Shown here in pieces: positions 42,849-52,325 of a stretch of 64,000 nucleotides of DNA (its first letter is position 1; every line of letters starts with the position of its first letter). This stretch comes from an uncultured Oscillospiraceae bacterium (GTDB lineage Bacteria > Bacillota > Clostridia > Oscillospirales > Oscillospiraceae), in the NCBI GenBank assembly GCA_944382965.1, contig CALWOA010000001.1, positions 1 to 64,000 on the forward strand, written 5' to 3'. The notes under the pieces are model-generated. The model saw only the letters and a list, made by a program, of their open reading frames with translations. It searched no databases and had not been told where the DNA came from. Position numbers and translations under genes: made by a program.

Positions 42849-43784
42849 CTACTTGTCAAATTCTCGAAAACACTGTCGGGCCTGGGCAAGAATTTCGCTG
42901 CTTTTTTGTTCGGGGGTACGAACGAGCCAGTGAATGGCGGGATTTTGCCGGAACCAGGTCAGCTGACGCTTGGCATAGCGGCGGGAGGACTGCCGTACTT
43001 GGTCGGCAGCTTCCTCTATGGTGCATTTTCCTTCCAGGGCGGCAATGAACTCCTTGTAGCCAATGGCCTGCATGGCAGTGGTTTTTTCTGGAATCCCTGC
43101 ATCCAGCAGGGAGCGGATTTCCTCAATCAGCCCCATCTGAAGCATCAGACCTACACGAAGATCAATCCGGCGGTATAAGTCACTCCTCTGGGCAAAATCC
43201 AGCCCAATCCACAGCGGGGTATACCGGGGCGGGATAGCCTGGGTTTTTCGGTTGTGGGCGGTGATGGTTTCGCCGGTTTCCAGAAATACTTCCAAAGCCC
43301 GGATAATCCGCTTCCGGTCGGACAGGTGCAGCCGGGCGGCAGCTTCCGGATCAATGGATTCCAGCCAATGCAGCATGGCTTCCATGCCTTCGGCATCGGC
43401 CTGGGCTTCCAGCTTTTCCCGGACACCGGTGGAGGGGAAGGGGGCAAAGGCGTTGCCCCGGATGAGAGAGTCCATGTAAAGTCCTGTGCCGCCGGCAATG
43501 ATGGCTACTTTGCCCCGGGCCACAATGTCATCTACAATGGGGGCGGCCATTTCACAGTAGCGGCTGACGGAAAAATCCTCGTCCGGCTCCGCCACAGAAA
43601 GCATATGGTGAGGGATGCCCTCCATTTCTTCTACAGTAGGCTTGGCGGTGCCAATGTCCATGCCTTTGTAAACCTGCATGGAGTCGCAGGAAACCACTTC
43701 GCCGCCAAGTTCCTTTGCCAAGGCCACGGCCAGAGCGGTTTTGCCGGAGGCAGTGGGCCCGGCAATACAGACAATATTGTTCAT
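42849..43784 (-). CDS. miaA: tRNA dimethylallyltransferase
   Basis: Transfers an isopentenyl group to A37 of tRNAs reading UNN codons; MiaB acts after it. The 311-residue product has Walker A GPTASGKTALA, the substrate motif CDSMQVYKGMDIGTAKPT, AGGTGLYMDSLIRG and the C-terminal RRYAKRQLTWFR. It lies between mutL and hfq, with the partner miaB at the head of the operon. Confidence 0.97.
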   Translation of the reverse strand: MNNIVCIAGPTASGKTALAVALAKELGGEVVSCDSMQVYKGMDIGTAKPTVEEMEGIPHHMLSVAEPDEDFSVSRYCEMAAPIVDDIVARGKVAIIAGGTGLYMDSLIRGNAFAPFPSTGVREKLEAQADAEGMEAMLHWLESIDPEAAARLHLSDRKRIIRALEVFLETGETITAHNRKTQAIPPRYTPLWIGLDFAQRSDLYRRIDLRVGLMLQMGLIEEIRSLLDAGIPEKTTAMQAIGYKEFIAALEGKCTIEEAADQVRQSSRRYAKRQLTWFRQNPAIHWLVRTPEQKSSEILAQARQCFREFDK

Positions 43785-43808
43785 GGGTCAGAACCTCCGA
43801 AGAATCGA

Positions 43809-45707
43809 TCAGGTGCGTTTGAATTGCTTTTCCAGCTGCTTTTTACTCAAGGTCACACAGATGGGTCTGCCGTGGGGGCAGTATTTCAGATCTTCCCGGG
43901 ACATAACTGCTTTGGCTACCGCCAGAAGTTCTGCTTCGTCGTTTTTCCATCCGGCTTTAATAGCGGCTTTACAGGCCACGGTGTGCAGCAGCTCGTCCCG
44001 AACGGTGTCGGAGCGTTCCCGGCGGCCGCTCAGCAGATCGCTGGCCAGGGTTTCCAGGGCATCGGCGGCATCTTCCGGACTTAAATCCATGGGAATCTGC
44101 CGCAGAAGCAGGGTGTTTTCTCCAAACTCTTCAATTTCAAAGCCTAATTCATCCAGTGTTTCCTGATTTTCCAGAAGTTCCCCGGTAGCGCTGGGGCTGA
44201 GACGGACGGGGATGGGAGTCAGCAGGCTTTGGGCGCTGATTTTCTCCTGGTTGGCCTTCAGTTTTTCAAACAGAATCCGCTCGTGGGCGGCGTGCTTGTC
44301 AATGAGGAAGGCATCGTCTCCCTGTTCCACCAGAATATAACTGTTGTACAGTTCGCCCACCATCCGCCAGGGAATATCCTTGGGCATTTCCAGCACGGTC
44401 TGTTCCACTTCTTCGACAGGCTCCGGCATAGGCGGCAGGGGAGCGGAAACAACGCTCTGGGCAGGCCTGGGCACAATGACGGATTCCTTCAGGGAAGGAT
44501 CTGCCTCCTGGCGAATCTTTACTGCCGTAGCGCTGGCCGCTGCCGGCGTAGGCTTTGGGCTGTCCTGCATGGCGGCGGAGAAGGTTTTGTATTGCTCCGC
44601 TGTCATGGTCCGGAAGAACGGCTCTTTCCTGGCAGGGGAAGCAGAAGCGGAAACGGGTGCAGCCGAGGGCGGGGCAGGAACCGCCTCTGGCTTTTTCTGA
44701 AACTGAATCTGGGGCCGGTCTGGCTGCTTGTTCAGCGCGCCCAGCACCCCATAATGCACGCAGTCAAAAACGGCCTTTTCCGACAGAAATTTCACCTCGG
44801 TTTTGGCCGGATGCACGTTGACATCCACCGCCCCGGCAGGCAGCGTCAGATGCAGCACACAGGCGGGAAACTTTCCCACCATGATCTGGTTGCGGTAGGC
44901 TTCTTCCAGTGCGGAAACCAGAAGCTTGGATTTGACGGGGCGGTTATTGACAAAGAAGGTCTGTAAGTTTCGGCTGGGACGGGCATCTGTGGGCTTGGCA
45001 ACATAGCCGGTCAGGTGATAGCCTTCCCAGCGGCTGTCTACGCTGACCATCCGGGCGCAGTCCCGACCGTATACGCAGTAGACCGCCGCCTGCAAGCCGC
45101 CGTTTCCCGGAGTGGACAGAACTTGTTTTCCGTCCCGCAGGAACTGGAAGGCAACTTCCGGATGGGCCAGTGCCTGCAGCTGCACAGCGGCAGCTACCCG
45201 CCCGCCTTCTACGGTGTCGGATTTCATGAACTTCATCCGGGCGGGGGTGTTGTAGAACAGGTCCCGGATAATGATGGTGGTGCCTTCCGGGCAGCCCACT
45301 TCCGCTTCTTCCTGAATCTGTCCGGCTTCCAGATGCAGACTGGTTCCCGAAATGGCGCCGGCGGTTTTGGTCATCAGGTCAATGCGGCTGACGGAAGCAA
45401 TGGCAGCCAAGGCTTCTCCACGGAAACCCATGGTGCCGATGGCAGCCAGGTCCTCTGCGGAGCGCAGCTTGGAGGTTGCGTGGCGCAAAAAGGCGGTTCT
45501 GGCATCTTCCGGGGCCATGCCGCAGCCGTTGTCGGTGACCCGCAGAAAGGTCATGCCCCCGTCCCGGATCTCAATGGTGACTTTGGAAGCGCCGGCATCC
45601 ACGGCATTTTCCAGCAGTTCCTTCACCACACTGGCAGGCCGCTCCACCACTTCACCGGCGGCGATGAGGTTGGCAATATGGGGGGATAACTGAATAATTT
45701 TCGGCAT
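43809..45707 (-). CDS. mutL: DNA mismatch repair protein MutL
   Basis: Links mismatch-bound MutS to strand incision. 632 residues from ATG 45707. GHKL ATPase motifs: IAAGEVVERPASVVKELLENA, DNGCGM, TMGFRGEALAAI and the NGGLQAAVY region. The C-terminal endonuclease motif reads DKHAAHERILFEK, with Lys where most family members have Gln, and the CPHGRP motif is present, so it should be a nicking-type MutL. A TTG two codons earlier is possible, but the ATG has GAGGT ahead. Confidence 0.96.
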   Translation of the reverse strand: MPKIIQLSPHIANLIAAGEVVERPASVVKELLENAVDAGASKVTIEIRDGGMTFLRVTDNGCGMAPEDARTAFLRHATSKLRSAEDLAAIGTMGFRGEALAAIASVSRIDLMTKTAGAISGTSLHLEAGQIQEEAEVGCPEGTTIIIRDLFYNTPARMKFMKSDTVEGGRVAAAVQLQALAHPEVAFQFLRDGKQVLSTPGNGGLQAAVYCVYGRDCARMVSVDSRWEGYHLTGYVAKPTDARPSRNLQTFFVNNRPVKSKLLVSALEEAYRNQIMVGKFPACVLHLTLPAGAVDVNVHPAKTEVKFLSEKAVFDCVHYGVLGALNKQPDRPQIQFQKKPEAVPAPPSAAPVSASASPARKEPFFRTMTAEQYKTFSAAMQDSPKPTPAAASATAVKIRQEADPSLKESVIVPRPAQSVVSAPLPPMPEPVEEVEQTVLEMPKDIPWRMVGELYNSYILVEQGDDAFLIDKHAAHERILFEKLKANQEKISAQSLLTPIPVRLSPSATGELLENQETLDELGFEIEEFGENTLLLRQIPMDLSPEDAADALETLASDLLSGRRERSDTVRDELLHTVACKAAIKAGWKNDEAELLAVAKAVMSREDLKYCPHGRPICVTLSKKQLEKQFKRT

Positions 45708-45713
45708 AGGCAA

Positions 45714-46412
45714 TTACCTCAAGGCTTGAAAACTGATAAAGTTGATGGCAGCATGGAGCAAAATGGGGGCAAAAATGGTATCGGCTTTGGTGTAGCACCA
45801 GGCTAGACACACCCCCGCAGGCAGATATTGCAGCAGCGCCATCAGCAATTCCAAAGGGGAGTAGATTCCAATGTAGCCCAAAATATGGATCATAGCAAAG
45901 GCCAGAATAGATACCACATAGCCTGCCCAGGGGGATTTTTCATAGAGGTTGCGGAAAATCAGCCCCCGATAGAAGCACTCTTCCGCAGGGGGGACCAGAA
46001 CCACCGTACCGATTCCCATGAGAAAAGCGTTTCCTTGGCTCATATCCAGAATGGACTGATCGTTGTAATTGGAAAATCCCGGGGCCAGCTGGGAGATGAT
46101 CCAGCCGGTTACCTGAAGACAGGAATAATAGGCCACAAAACCCAAGATTACCGCTTGGCAAAAGTAAGCAGGATGACGCCACACTTGCTCTGCCGCTCTG
46201 CCCAGCAAATTGTGAAAAATCAAAACCACAGCCAGAAAATTAATGAGATAATAAACAAAGTTTAACTGGGCATCATTCATCGGCTGAGAAAGCTGCCCGT
46301 TGAACCAGGTCAAAATTCCCGGCAGAAGCAGAAGATGGAAGGCCAGATAGGCGAATCCGGCGGCAGTTTCCCGACTGTTGGGACAAGAAGAAACGGAATA
46401 ACGTTTACTCAT
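45714..46412 (-). CDS. CPBP-family intramembrane metalloprotease
   Basis: 232 residues with about six membrane segments. The conserved glutamate motif EECFYRG (in VLVPPAEECFYRGLIFRNLY) and the histidine segment (AMIHILGYIGIYSPLEL) form the predicted active site of CPBP/CAAX-type proteases. It lies between mutS and mutL, 3 bases after mutS and 6 bases before mutL, and so is transcribed with the mismatch-repair genes. The substrate is unknown; nothing in the sequence ties it to repair. Confidence 0.88.
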   Translation of the reverse strand: MSKRYSVSSCPNSRETAAGFAYLAFHLLLLPGILTWFNGQLSQPMNDAQLNFVYYLINFLAVVLIFHNLLGRAAEQVWRHPAYFCQAVILGFVAYYSCLQVTGWIISQLAPGFSNYNDQSILDMSQGNAFLMGIGTVVLVPPAEECFYRGLIFRNLYEKSPWAGYVVSILAFAMIHILGYIGIYSPLELLMALLQYLPAGVCLAWCYTKADTIFAPILLHAAINFISFQALR

Positions 46413-46415
46413 AGG

Positions 46416-49019
46416 TTACTGCAATAACTGTTTGAGCTTGTACAGCTCGTTCATGGCTTCAATGGGGGTCAGGGTTTCCACGGAAATGGCGCTGAGGGCG
46501 GAAATAATCTGCTGCCCAGTCAGGTCGATCATGCTGACCTGATCCTCCGGCTCCGCTGCCGCTATGACAGGCTGGGCAGGACCCTGGGCTTCCAGTTCCG
46601 CCAAAATCTCCCGGGCCCGGGTGATGACCGCGTTGGGGATTCCCGCCAGCTTGGCCACCTCAATGCCATAGCTGTCATCGGTGGCGCCGGGGACAATTTT
46701 CCGCAGGAAAATCATCTGATCGCCCCGTTTTTTCACGGCGATGTTGTAGTTCTTTACGTTAGGCAGCTTGTGCTCCAGGCTGCTCAGTTCGTGATAGTGG
46801 GTAGCAAACAGGGTCTTGGCACCCAACCGCTTGGGGTTGGCAGCATATTCCAGAACCGCCCGAGCGATGGCCATGCCGTCGTAGGTGGAGGTGCCCCGGC
46901 CAATTTCGTCCAGAATCAGCAGGCTCCGGGAGGTGGCGTACTTCAGTATAGAAGCAACCTCCGACATTTCTACCATAAAGGTAGACTGTCCCGAAGCCAG
47001 ATCGTCACTGGCGCCGATTCGGGTGAATACCCGGTCAACCAGACCAATGCTGGCGCTGCGGGCGGGGACAAAGGAACCCATCTGGGCCATCAGCACAATC
47101 AGAGCCACCTGACGCATGTAGGTGGATTTACCAGCCATGTTGGGGCCGGTGATAATGGAAACCTGGTGATTATCCGCACCCAGGTGGGTGTCATTGGGTA
47201 CAAACAGGGAATCTTTCAGCATGGCTTCCACCACCGGATGACGGCCATCGGTGATGGAGATTTCCTGCCCCAGAGTGATTTCCGGACGGCAGTAGCCCCG
47301 CTGCACCGCTACGCTGGCCAGGCTGCACAGAGCATCGGCGGCAGCTACCGCGGCGGCAGTCTGCTGCACCCGGGCGGCCTGCTGGGCCAGATGTTCCCGC
47401 AGCTGGGTGAAAATCTGGTATTCCAGGGCGGTCAGCCGGTCTTTTGCAGTGAGTACCTGGGTTTCCAGTTCTTTGAGTTCCTGGGTGATGTAGCGCTCGC
47501 AGTTTGCTAAGGTCTGCTTGCGGATGTAATGCTCCGGCACTTGATCCATGAAGGATTTGGATACTTCAATATAGTAACCAAACACCCGGTTATATCCCAC
47601 TTTCAGGGTGCGGATGCCGGTTTTCTCCCGTTCGGAAGCTTCCACAGCGGCAATGGTACCGCTGCCGCCTTCCATAATATCCCGCAGCCGATCGGCTTCT
47701 TCGCTGGCGCCTTTGCGGATGATACCGCCTTCCCGGACGGTCAAGGGAGGATCGTCCACAATGGTGGACTCAATCAAATCGGCACAGTCTGTCAGAGCAT
47801 CCATGCTCTGCTCCAATTTGCGCAGCAGCGGCGCTTCGGCGCTTTGCAGCTGCCGCTTCACTTCCGGCAGAGCCCGGAATCCCCGGGCCAGTCCCAGCAA
47901 ATCCCGGCAGTTTACCGTCCCGGTGACAATCCGGGTCATCACCCGTTCCAGGTCGGTAACGTCGGTCAATGCTTTTTCCAGTTCCCCCCGGACGATGGTG
48001 TTGTCCGCCAGTTCTTCCACGGCGCTGTGGCGGCGGGTAATCTCCACCGGGTCCAGCAGAGGCTTTTCCAGCCAGGAGCGCAGCAGCCGCCCGCCCATGG
48101 CGGTGTGGGTTTTATCCAGCACCCACAGAAGCGTCCCTTTTTTCTCCTTGGAACGCATGGTTTCTGTCAGTTCCAGATTCCGTCGGGCATCCAGATCCAG
48201 CTCCATAAATTTTCCGGTGGTATAGTATTGCAGCTGGCGGATGTGGGCCAGATCATTTTTCTGCAATGTCAACAGAGTTTGCAGCAGCGCGCCGCTGGCA
48301 ATCACGGCGGCGGGAAGTCCTACCAATCCTAACTGGGATAGGGAAGCCTGGAAATGACTTTCCAGCAGGCTTTCCGCCTGTTCCAGCCGGAACAGTTCCG
48401 CTTTTCCCTCGTCCACACAGCAGTTTAAGCGGCGGAAAATAGCATCGGAAATCGGCTCGCAGTCCACATTCTGACCGTACCGGATCACCTCGCTGGGGGC
48501 AAACCGCCCCAACTCCGACGCAACGCTCTGCCCATCGGAACAAACCGTAGCAAAGAAAGCGCCGGTGGACACATCGCAGAAAGCCAGACCAAACTTGCCG
48601 CTTTCTCCGTAAATACAGCCGATGTAGTTGTTCTTGTTTTCATCCAGCATGCAGCTTTCGGTAACGGTGCCGGGGGTGACAATGCGGGTGATTTCCCGCT
48701 CTACCAGTCCTTTGGCCAGGGCAGGGTCTGTCATCTGCTCACAGATGGCAACCTTGTAGCCCTTCTGCACCAACCGGGCAATGTAGGAATCCACACTGTG
48801 ATAGGGCACGCCGCACATGGGGGTCTGCTCTTCCTTGGGACGGCCCCGGTCCCGGGTAGTCAGAGTCAGGTCCAGTTCCCGGGCAGCCAGCTTGGCGTCT
48901 TCGTTGAACATTTCATAGAAGTCACCCAGACGGAAAAACAGAATGCAGTCCTGGTTTTGCTCCTTAATCTGCTGGTATTGCCGCTGCATGGGGGTCAGTT
49001 CTTTTTCGTTGACGGCCAT
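46416..49019 (-). CDS. mutS: DNA mismatch repair protein MutS
   Basis: Binds base mismatches and recruits MutL. 867 residues with the mismatch-reading FYEMF motif (RLGDFYEMF), Walker A GPNMAGKSTYMRQ, Walker B DEIGRGTSTYDG and the C-terminal dimer helices. It follows miaB by 11 bases and precedes the CPBP gene. Confidence 0.97.
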   Translation of the reverse strand: MAVNEKELTPMQRQYQQIKEQNQDCILFFRLGDFYEMFNEDAKLAARELDLTLTTRDRGRPKEEQTPMCGVPYHSVDSYIARLVQKGYKVAICEQMTDPALAKGLVEREITRIVTPGTVTESCMLDENKNNYIGCIYGESGKFGLAFCDVSTGAFFATVCSDGQSVASELGRFAPSEVIRYGQNVDCEPISDAIFRRLNCCVDEGKAELFRLEQAESLLESHFQASLSQLGLVGLPAAVIASGALLQTLLTLQKNDLAHIRQLQYYTTGKFMELDLDARRNLELTETMRSKEKKGTLLWVLDKTHTAMGGRLLRSWLEKPLLDPVEITRRHSAVEELADNTIVRGELEKALTDVTDLERVMTRIVTGTVNCRDLLGLARGFRALPEVKRQLQSAEAPLLRKLEQSMDALTDCADLIESTIVDDPPLTVREGGIIRKGASEEADRLRDIMEGGSGTIAAVEASEREKTGIRTLKVGYNRVFGYYIEVSKSFMDQVPEHYIRKQTLANCERYITQELKELETQVLTAKDRLTALEYQIFTQLREHLAQQAARVQQTAAAVAAADALCSLASVAVQRGYCRPEITLGQEISITDGRHPVVEAMLKDSLFVPNDTHLGADNHQVSIITGPNMAGKSTYMRQVALIVLMAQMGSFVPARSASIGLVDRVFTRIGASDDLASGQSTFMVEMSEVASILKYATSRSLLILDEIGRGTSTYDGMAIARAVLEYAANPKRLGAKTLFATHYHELSSLEHKLPNVKNYNIAVKKRGDQMIFLRKIVPGATDDSYGIEVAKLAGIPNAVITRAREILAELEAQGPAQPVIAAAEPEDQVSMIDLTGQQIISALSAISVETLTPIEAMNELYKLKQLLQ

Positions 49020-49030
49020 GAAACCCCTCC

Positions 49031-50455
49031 TTATCTGTTGTTTGCGGCTTGCTCGGCCAATTCGCCGGTCAGGCTCCAGGTGGTGGCACCGGTGATGGTC
49101 AGATACTGGTAGCTGCCAATCAGGCTGTCACAGCCATGGAATCGGACCAATCTGCCGCCTTCTGTCCGGGCAGTGAGAAAATCTTTGTCCCTGCCATCTA
49201 CCAGACAGCGCATGGTCTTGCCCACATAGTTCTGGTGAACTTCTTCGGAGATGGCATTTTGCAGGGCACACAGCCGGTCGAAACGGCGGTTTTTCTCTTC
49301 CTTCGGGGTGGGGTCCTCCATAGAAGCCGCAGGGGTTCCAGGACGGGGGGAGAAAATGAAGGTAAACAGGCTGTCATAATGCACCTGCTCAATCAGAGAC
49401 AGAGTCTGGGCAAAATCTTCCTCCGTCTCCCCAGGGAAGCCTACAATGACATCGGAGGTCAGCACCAAAGAGGGCATAACCTGTTTGGCATAGCGAACCT
49501 TTTCCAGGTAGGTTTCCCGGTCATAGTGGCGGTTCATGGCCTTCAAGATTCGGGAAGAGCCGGACTGGAAGGGAAGGTGCAGCTGCTTGGCAATCTTATC
49601 ATACTTAGCCATGGTGTCGAACAGCTTGTTGGAGGCGTCCCGGGGATGGCTGGTCATAAACCGGATCAAAAAGTCGCCGGGAATCTGGGCAATCTGCTCC
49701 AAAAGGTCGGCAAAGTCCACGCCGCAGGACAAATCCTTGCCATAGGAATTCACATTCTGACCCAGCAGGGTGATGTCTTTTACGCCGCTTTCAATCAGGC
49801 TGCGGCACTCGCGCAGAATATCCTCCGGCTGACGGCTGCGTTCCCGCCCCCGGACATAGGGAACGATGCAGTAGGTGCAGAAATTGTTGCAGCCGTACAT
49901 GATGGAGACCCAGGCTTTCAGCTGGGAATCCCGCTGCTGGGGGATGCCTTCGGCGATAGAACCCGGCTCGTCAGTAATATAGAACTGCCGCTTTTTTCCA
50001 TCCAGCACCTTCCACAGGATTTCCGGGAACTGCCACAGATGGTGGGTGGAGAACACCCCATCCACATGGGGGTAGCTGGCTTTGATCCGGCTGGAAACCA
50101 CTTCCTGACCGGCCATGCAGCCGCACAGGAAGATTTTCTGAGCCGGATGACGGCGTTTGGTATGGGTCAGCGCACCCAGGTTGCCGAAAACCCGCTGCTC
50201 AGCGTGTTCCCGAATGGCACAGGTGTTCAGAATCACCACATCTGCGCCTTCCGCTTCCGAGATCATGCGGTAGCCGCTCTGAATCAGATATCCCCGCAGT
50301 TTTTCGGAGTCGGCTTCATTTTGCTGACAGCCGTAGGTTTCCACATAAGCGGTGGGAACCTGTCCGCGGGACTGCCAGTAAGCGGCGATTTTATCACAAT
50401 AGGCGAACTGATGCTCCAGTTCTTCCTGGGAAATAACAGTGGTTTTGGTATTCAT
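49031..50455 (-). CDS. miaB: tRNA-2-methylthio-N6-dimethylallyladenosine synthase
   Basis: Radical-SAM methylthiotransferase that modifies isopentenyl-A37 in tRNA. 474 residues from ATG 50455. N-terminal cluster cysteines in ETYGCQQNEAD, LNTCAIREHA and LCGCMAG; radical-SAM CxxxCxxC in YGCNNFCTYCIVP; a TRAM domain at the C-terminus. Heads the operon, with its own promoter (50492-50520). GGAGG precedes the start; the frame opens 10 codons earlier. Confidence 0.97.
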   Translation of the reverse strand: MNTKTTVISQEELEHQFAYCDKIAAYWQSRGQVPTAYVETYGCQQNEADSEKLRGYLIQSGYRMISEAEGADVVILNTCAIREHAEQRVFGNLGALTHTKRRHPAQKIFLCGCMAGQEVVSSRIKASYPHVDGVFSTHHLWQFPEILWKVLDGKKRQFYITDEPGSIAEGIPQQRDSQLKAWVSIMYGCNNFCTYCIVPYVRGRERSRQPEDILRECRSLIESGVKDITLLGQNVNSYGKDLSCGVDFADLLEQIAQIPGDFLIRFMTSHPRDASNKLFDTMAKYDKIAKQLHLPFQSGSSRILKAMNRHYDRETYLEKVRYAKQVMPSLVLTSDVIVGFPGETEEDFAQTLSLIEQVHYDSLFTFIFSPRPGTPAASMEDPTPKEEKNRRFDRLCALQNAISEEVHQNYVGKTMRCLVDGRDKDFLTARTEGGRLVRFHGCDSLIGSYQYLTITGATTWSLTGELAEQAANNR

Positions 50456-50491
50456 AGGGGAGTCCTCCAGTGGATACAATCTCAACTATAC

Positions 50492-50520
50492 ATGATAACA
50501 GTTTTGCTTCTTCTTTTCAA
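50492..50520 (-). promoter_or_regulatory. miaB operon promoter
   Basis: Minus-strand TTGAAA (50520-50515), a 17-base spacer and TATCAT (50497-50492). Confidence 0.7.
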
Positions 50521-50767
50521 GTGCGGATCGCGAGAAATGATGGAAATGATTGCGGCTCTGGCAATAAAGAAAGTTCCGCAGCGGGATGAAAAACGTCTCT
50601 TGCCCACAGGCTGTGAACGGCGGATATGAAACAGAAAACGTCTTTGCTGGAAGAACATAAATCCGCTGTATATGGGCACATTGCACAGTGCAGTTGTGAA
50701 AAATATGTGAATTTTCCATGACGAAATAGAGAATTGTACAAAAATTTGCAATCCAAAGAAGGAATAC

Positions 50768-50994
50768 TTGCAAAATAACAGTCAATCCGTTATAATACCG
50801 ACAAGTGGTTTTGCTTCATTTAATTGAAGTATTAAAGCAATGATATCCTGCAAATTTTCGATAAAAATCTGGTTTATGTGATTTTTTGATATTCTTAACC
50901 GTTCCTTTGCAAAAGGAAAGTGAAGCGCTGTAAGGCTATTACTTTTGAGAAAAGTAATTGTCATATATTTTTTAAAAGGGAGGATTTTTTCAAA
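50768..50994 (+). promoter_or_regulatory. Promoter and long leader of the DUF3798-type transporter
   Basis: TTGCAA (50768-50773), a 17-base spacer and TATAAT (50791-50796). Transcription would start near 50803, leaving about 190 bases before the lipoprotein start. The leader is AT-rich with small hairpins (CTTCA / TTGAAG near 50816 and TCCTTTGCAAAAGGA near 50904), but I see no match to a known riboswitch class. 50521-50767 holds nothing recognisable. Confidence 0.6.
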
Positions 50995-52134
50995 ATGAAA
51001 AAGTTCAACAAGGTTCTGTGCATGATCCTGGCACTGGTTCTGGTGCTCGGTCTGGCTGCATGCGGTTCCAGCAGTTCCGGCAGCGATTCCGGTTCCGCCG
51101 ACTTCAAGATCGGTATTATTACCGGCACCGTTTCTCAGGGCGAGGAAGAATACCAGGCTGCCCAGAAGATGAAGGAAAAGTACGGCGATATGATCGTCAC
51201 CGCGACCTATCCCGACAACTTCTCCACCGAAACCGAGCAGACCATCGCTACCGTTACCAACATGGCTGCTGACCCGGATGTCAAGGCCATTGTCTTTGTG
51301 CAGGCCGTCCCCGGTGCTACCGCTGCCATCAATAAGGTTAAGGAAACCCGGGATGATGTACTGTTCATCACCGGTGTTTGCGCAGAAGACCCCGCCGTCA
51401 TCGCTGCAGCTGCTGATATCTGCATGCTGGTAGACGAAATCGCCATGGGTACCACTGTCGTTGACCAGGCAGCTTCCATGGGCGCCAAGACCTTCGTTCA
51501 CATTTCCTTCGAGCGGCATCTGGGCTACGCTACCATCTCCGCCCGTCAGGCCGGCTTCAAGGCCCGCTGCGCAGAGCTGGGCATTGAGTATGTAGAAGCT
51601 ACCGCTCCCGATCCCACTGGTGATGCCGGCGTTACCGGCGCTCAGGCCTGGGTTACGGAGAACATCAAGGTTTATGTGGATGAGTACGGCAAGGACACTG
51701 CTTTCTTCTGCACCAACTGCTCCATGCAGACTCCTCTGATTCAGCAGGTTGCCGAGCTGGGCGCTATCTTCCCCCAGCAGTGCTGCCCCTCTCCCTACCA
51801 CGCTTACCCCTCCGCCTTTAACATCTCCACCGAAGGCCACGAAGGCGATGTGCCCTACATGCTGGAGCAGATCAAGGCCAAGGTTGCAGAGTATGGCAAC
51901 ACCGGCCGTATGTCCACCTGGGAAGTTCCCATCAATATGATGATGATCGAAGCCGGTGTGGAATACGCCATCAAGTGGTGCAAGGGTGAGATCACCGACC
52001 GCTGCGACGAAGAAGCTCTGCTGGCTGAGATGAAGAAGATCTCCGGTGAAGAGACCAAGATTTCTCACTACTCTGACGCCAACGGCGAACTGGACAACTT
52101 CTTCATGATTCTGTGCCCCTTCTACACCTTCTAA
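50995..52134 (+). CDS. DUF3798/BMP-like substrate-binding lipoprotein
   Basis: 379 residues with signal peptide and lipobox LAAC (C22). The mature part begins FKIGIITGTVSQGEEEY, then TYPDNFSTETEQTIATV and IVFVQAVPGATAAINK, which I associate with the DUF3798 family of periplasmic-binding-fold proteins. The fold is distantly related to basic membrane protein and sugar-binding lipoproteins. A two-domain ATPase and two permeases follow, so it should be the binding subunit. The substrate is not known. A strong promoter and a hairpin after the gene (52175-52212) suggest the binding protein is made in excess. Confidence 0.8.
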   Translation: MKKFNKVLCMILALVLVLGLAACGSSSSGSDSGSADFKIGIITGTVSQGEEEYQAAQKMKEKYGDMIVTATYPDNFSTETEQTIATVTNMAADPDVKAIVFVQAVPGATAAINKVKETRDDVLFITGVCAEDPAVIAAAADICMLVDEIAMGTTVVDQAASMGAKTFVHISFERHLGYATISARQAGFKARCAELGIEYVEATAPDPTGDAGVTGAQAWVTENIKVYVDEYGKDTAFFCTNCSMQTPLIQQVAELGAIFPQQCCPSPYHAYPSAFNISTEGHEGDVPYMLEQIKAKVAEYGNTGRMSTWEVPINMMMIEAGVEYAIKWCKGEITDRCDEEALLAEMKKISGEETKISHYSDANGELDNFFMILCPFYTF

Positions 52135-52174
52135 ATTCTAGGGCGTACATCGTAACCTGACAGTTTTTTAGATC

Positions 52175-52212
52175 AATGCGCCCATCGGTCTTGATCGATG
52201 GGCGCATTTTTC
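52175..52212 (+). terminator. Attenuator hairpin after the lipoprotein gene
   Basis: Stem AATGCGCCCATCG / CGATGGGCGCATT with a T run. It lies inside the transporter operon, so probably only part of the transcripts continue into the ATPase gene. Confidence 0.75.
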
Positions 52213-52325
52213 TTCGGAAGTATGGCTGCCCTTGCGACGGCCGGCGGACAGACACATGAGTGCTGAACGATTTGCGCATCCCCATATGCACAAATCGTTT
52301 AGCGCTTATCAAAAAGGGGTTAACT

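Noticed and set aside
45708-45713. TTG start two codons earlier for mutL
   Set aside because: The ATG at 45707 has the better-spaced GAGGT site and the family N-terminus.
50797-50994. Purine-type riboswitch in the transporter leader
   Set aside because: I could not find the conserved junction sequences; only short AT-rich hairpins are present.
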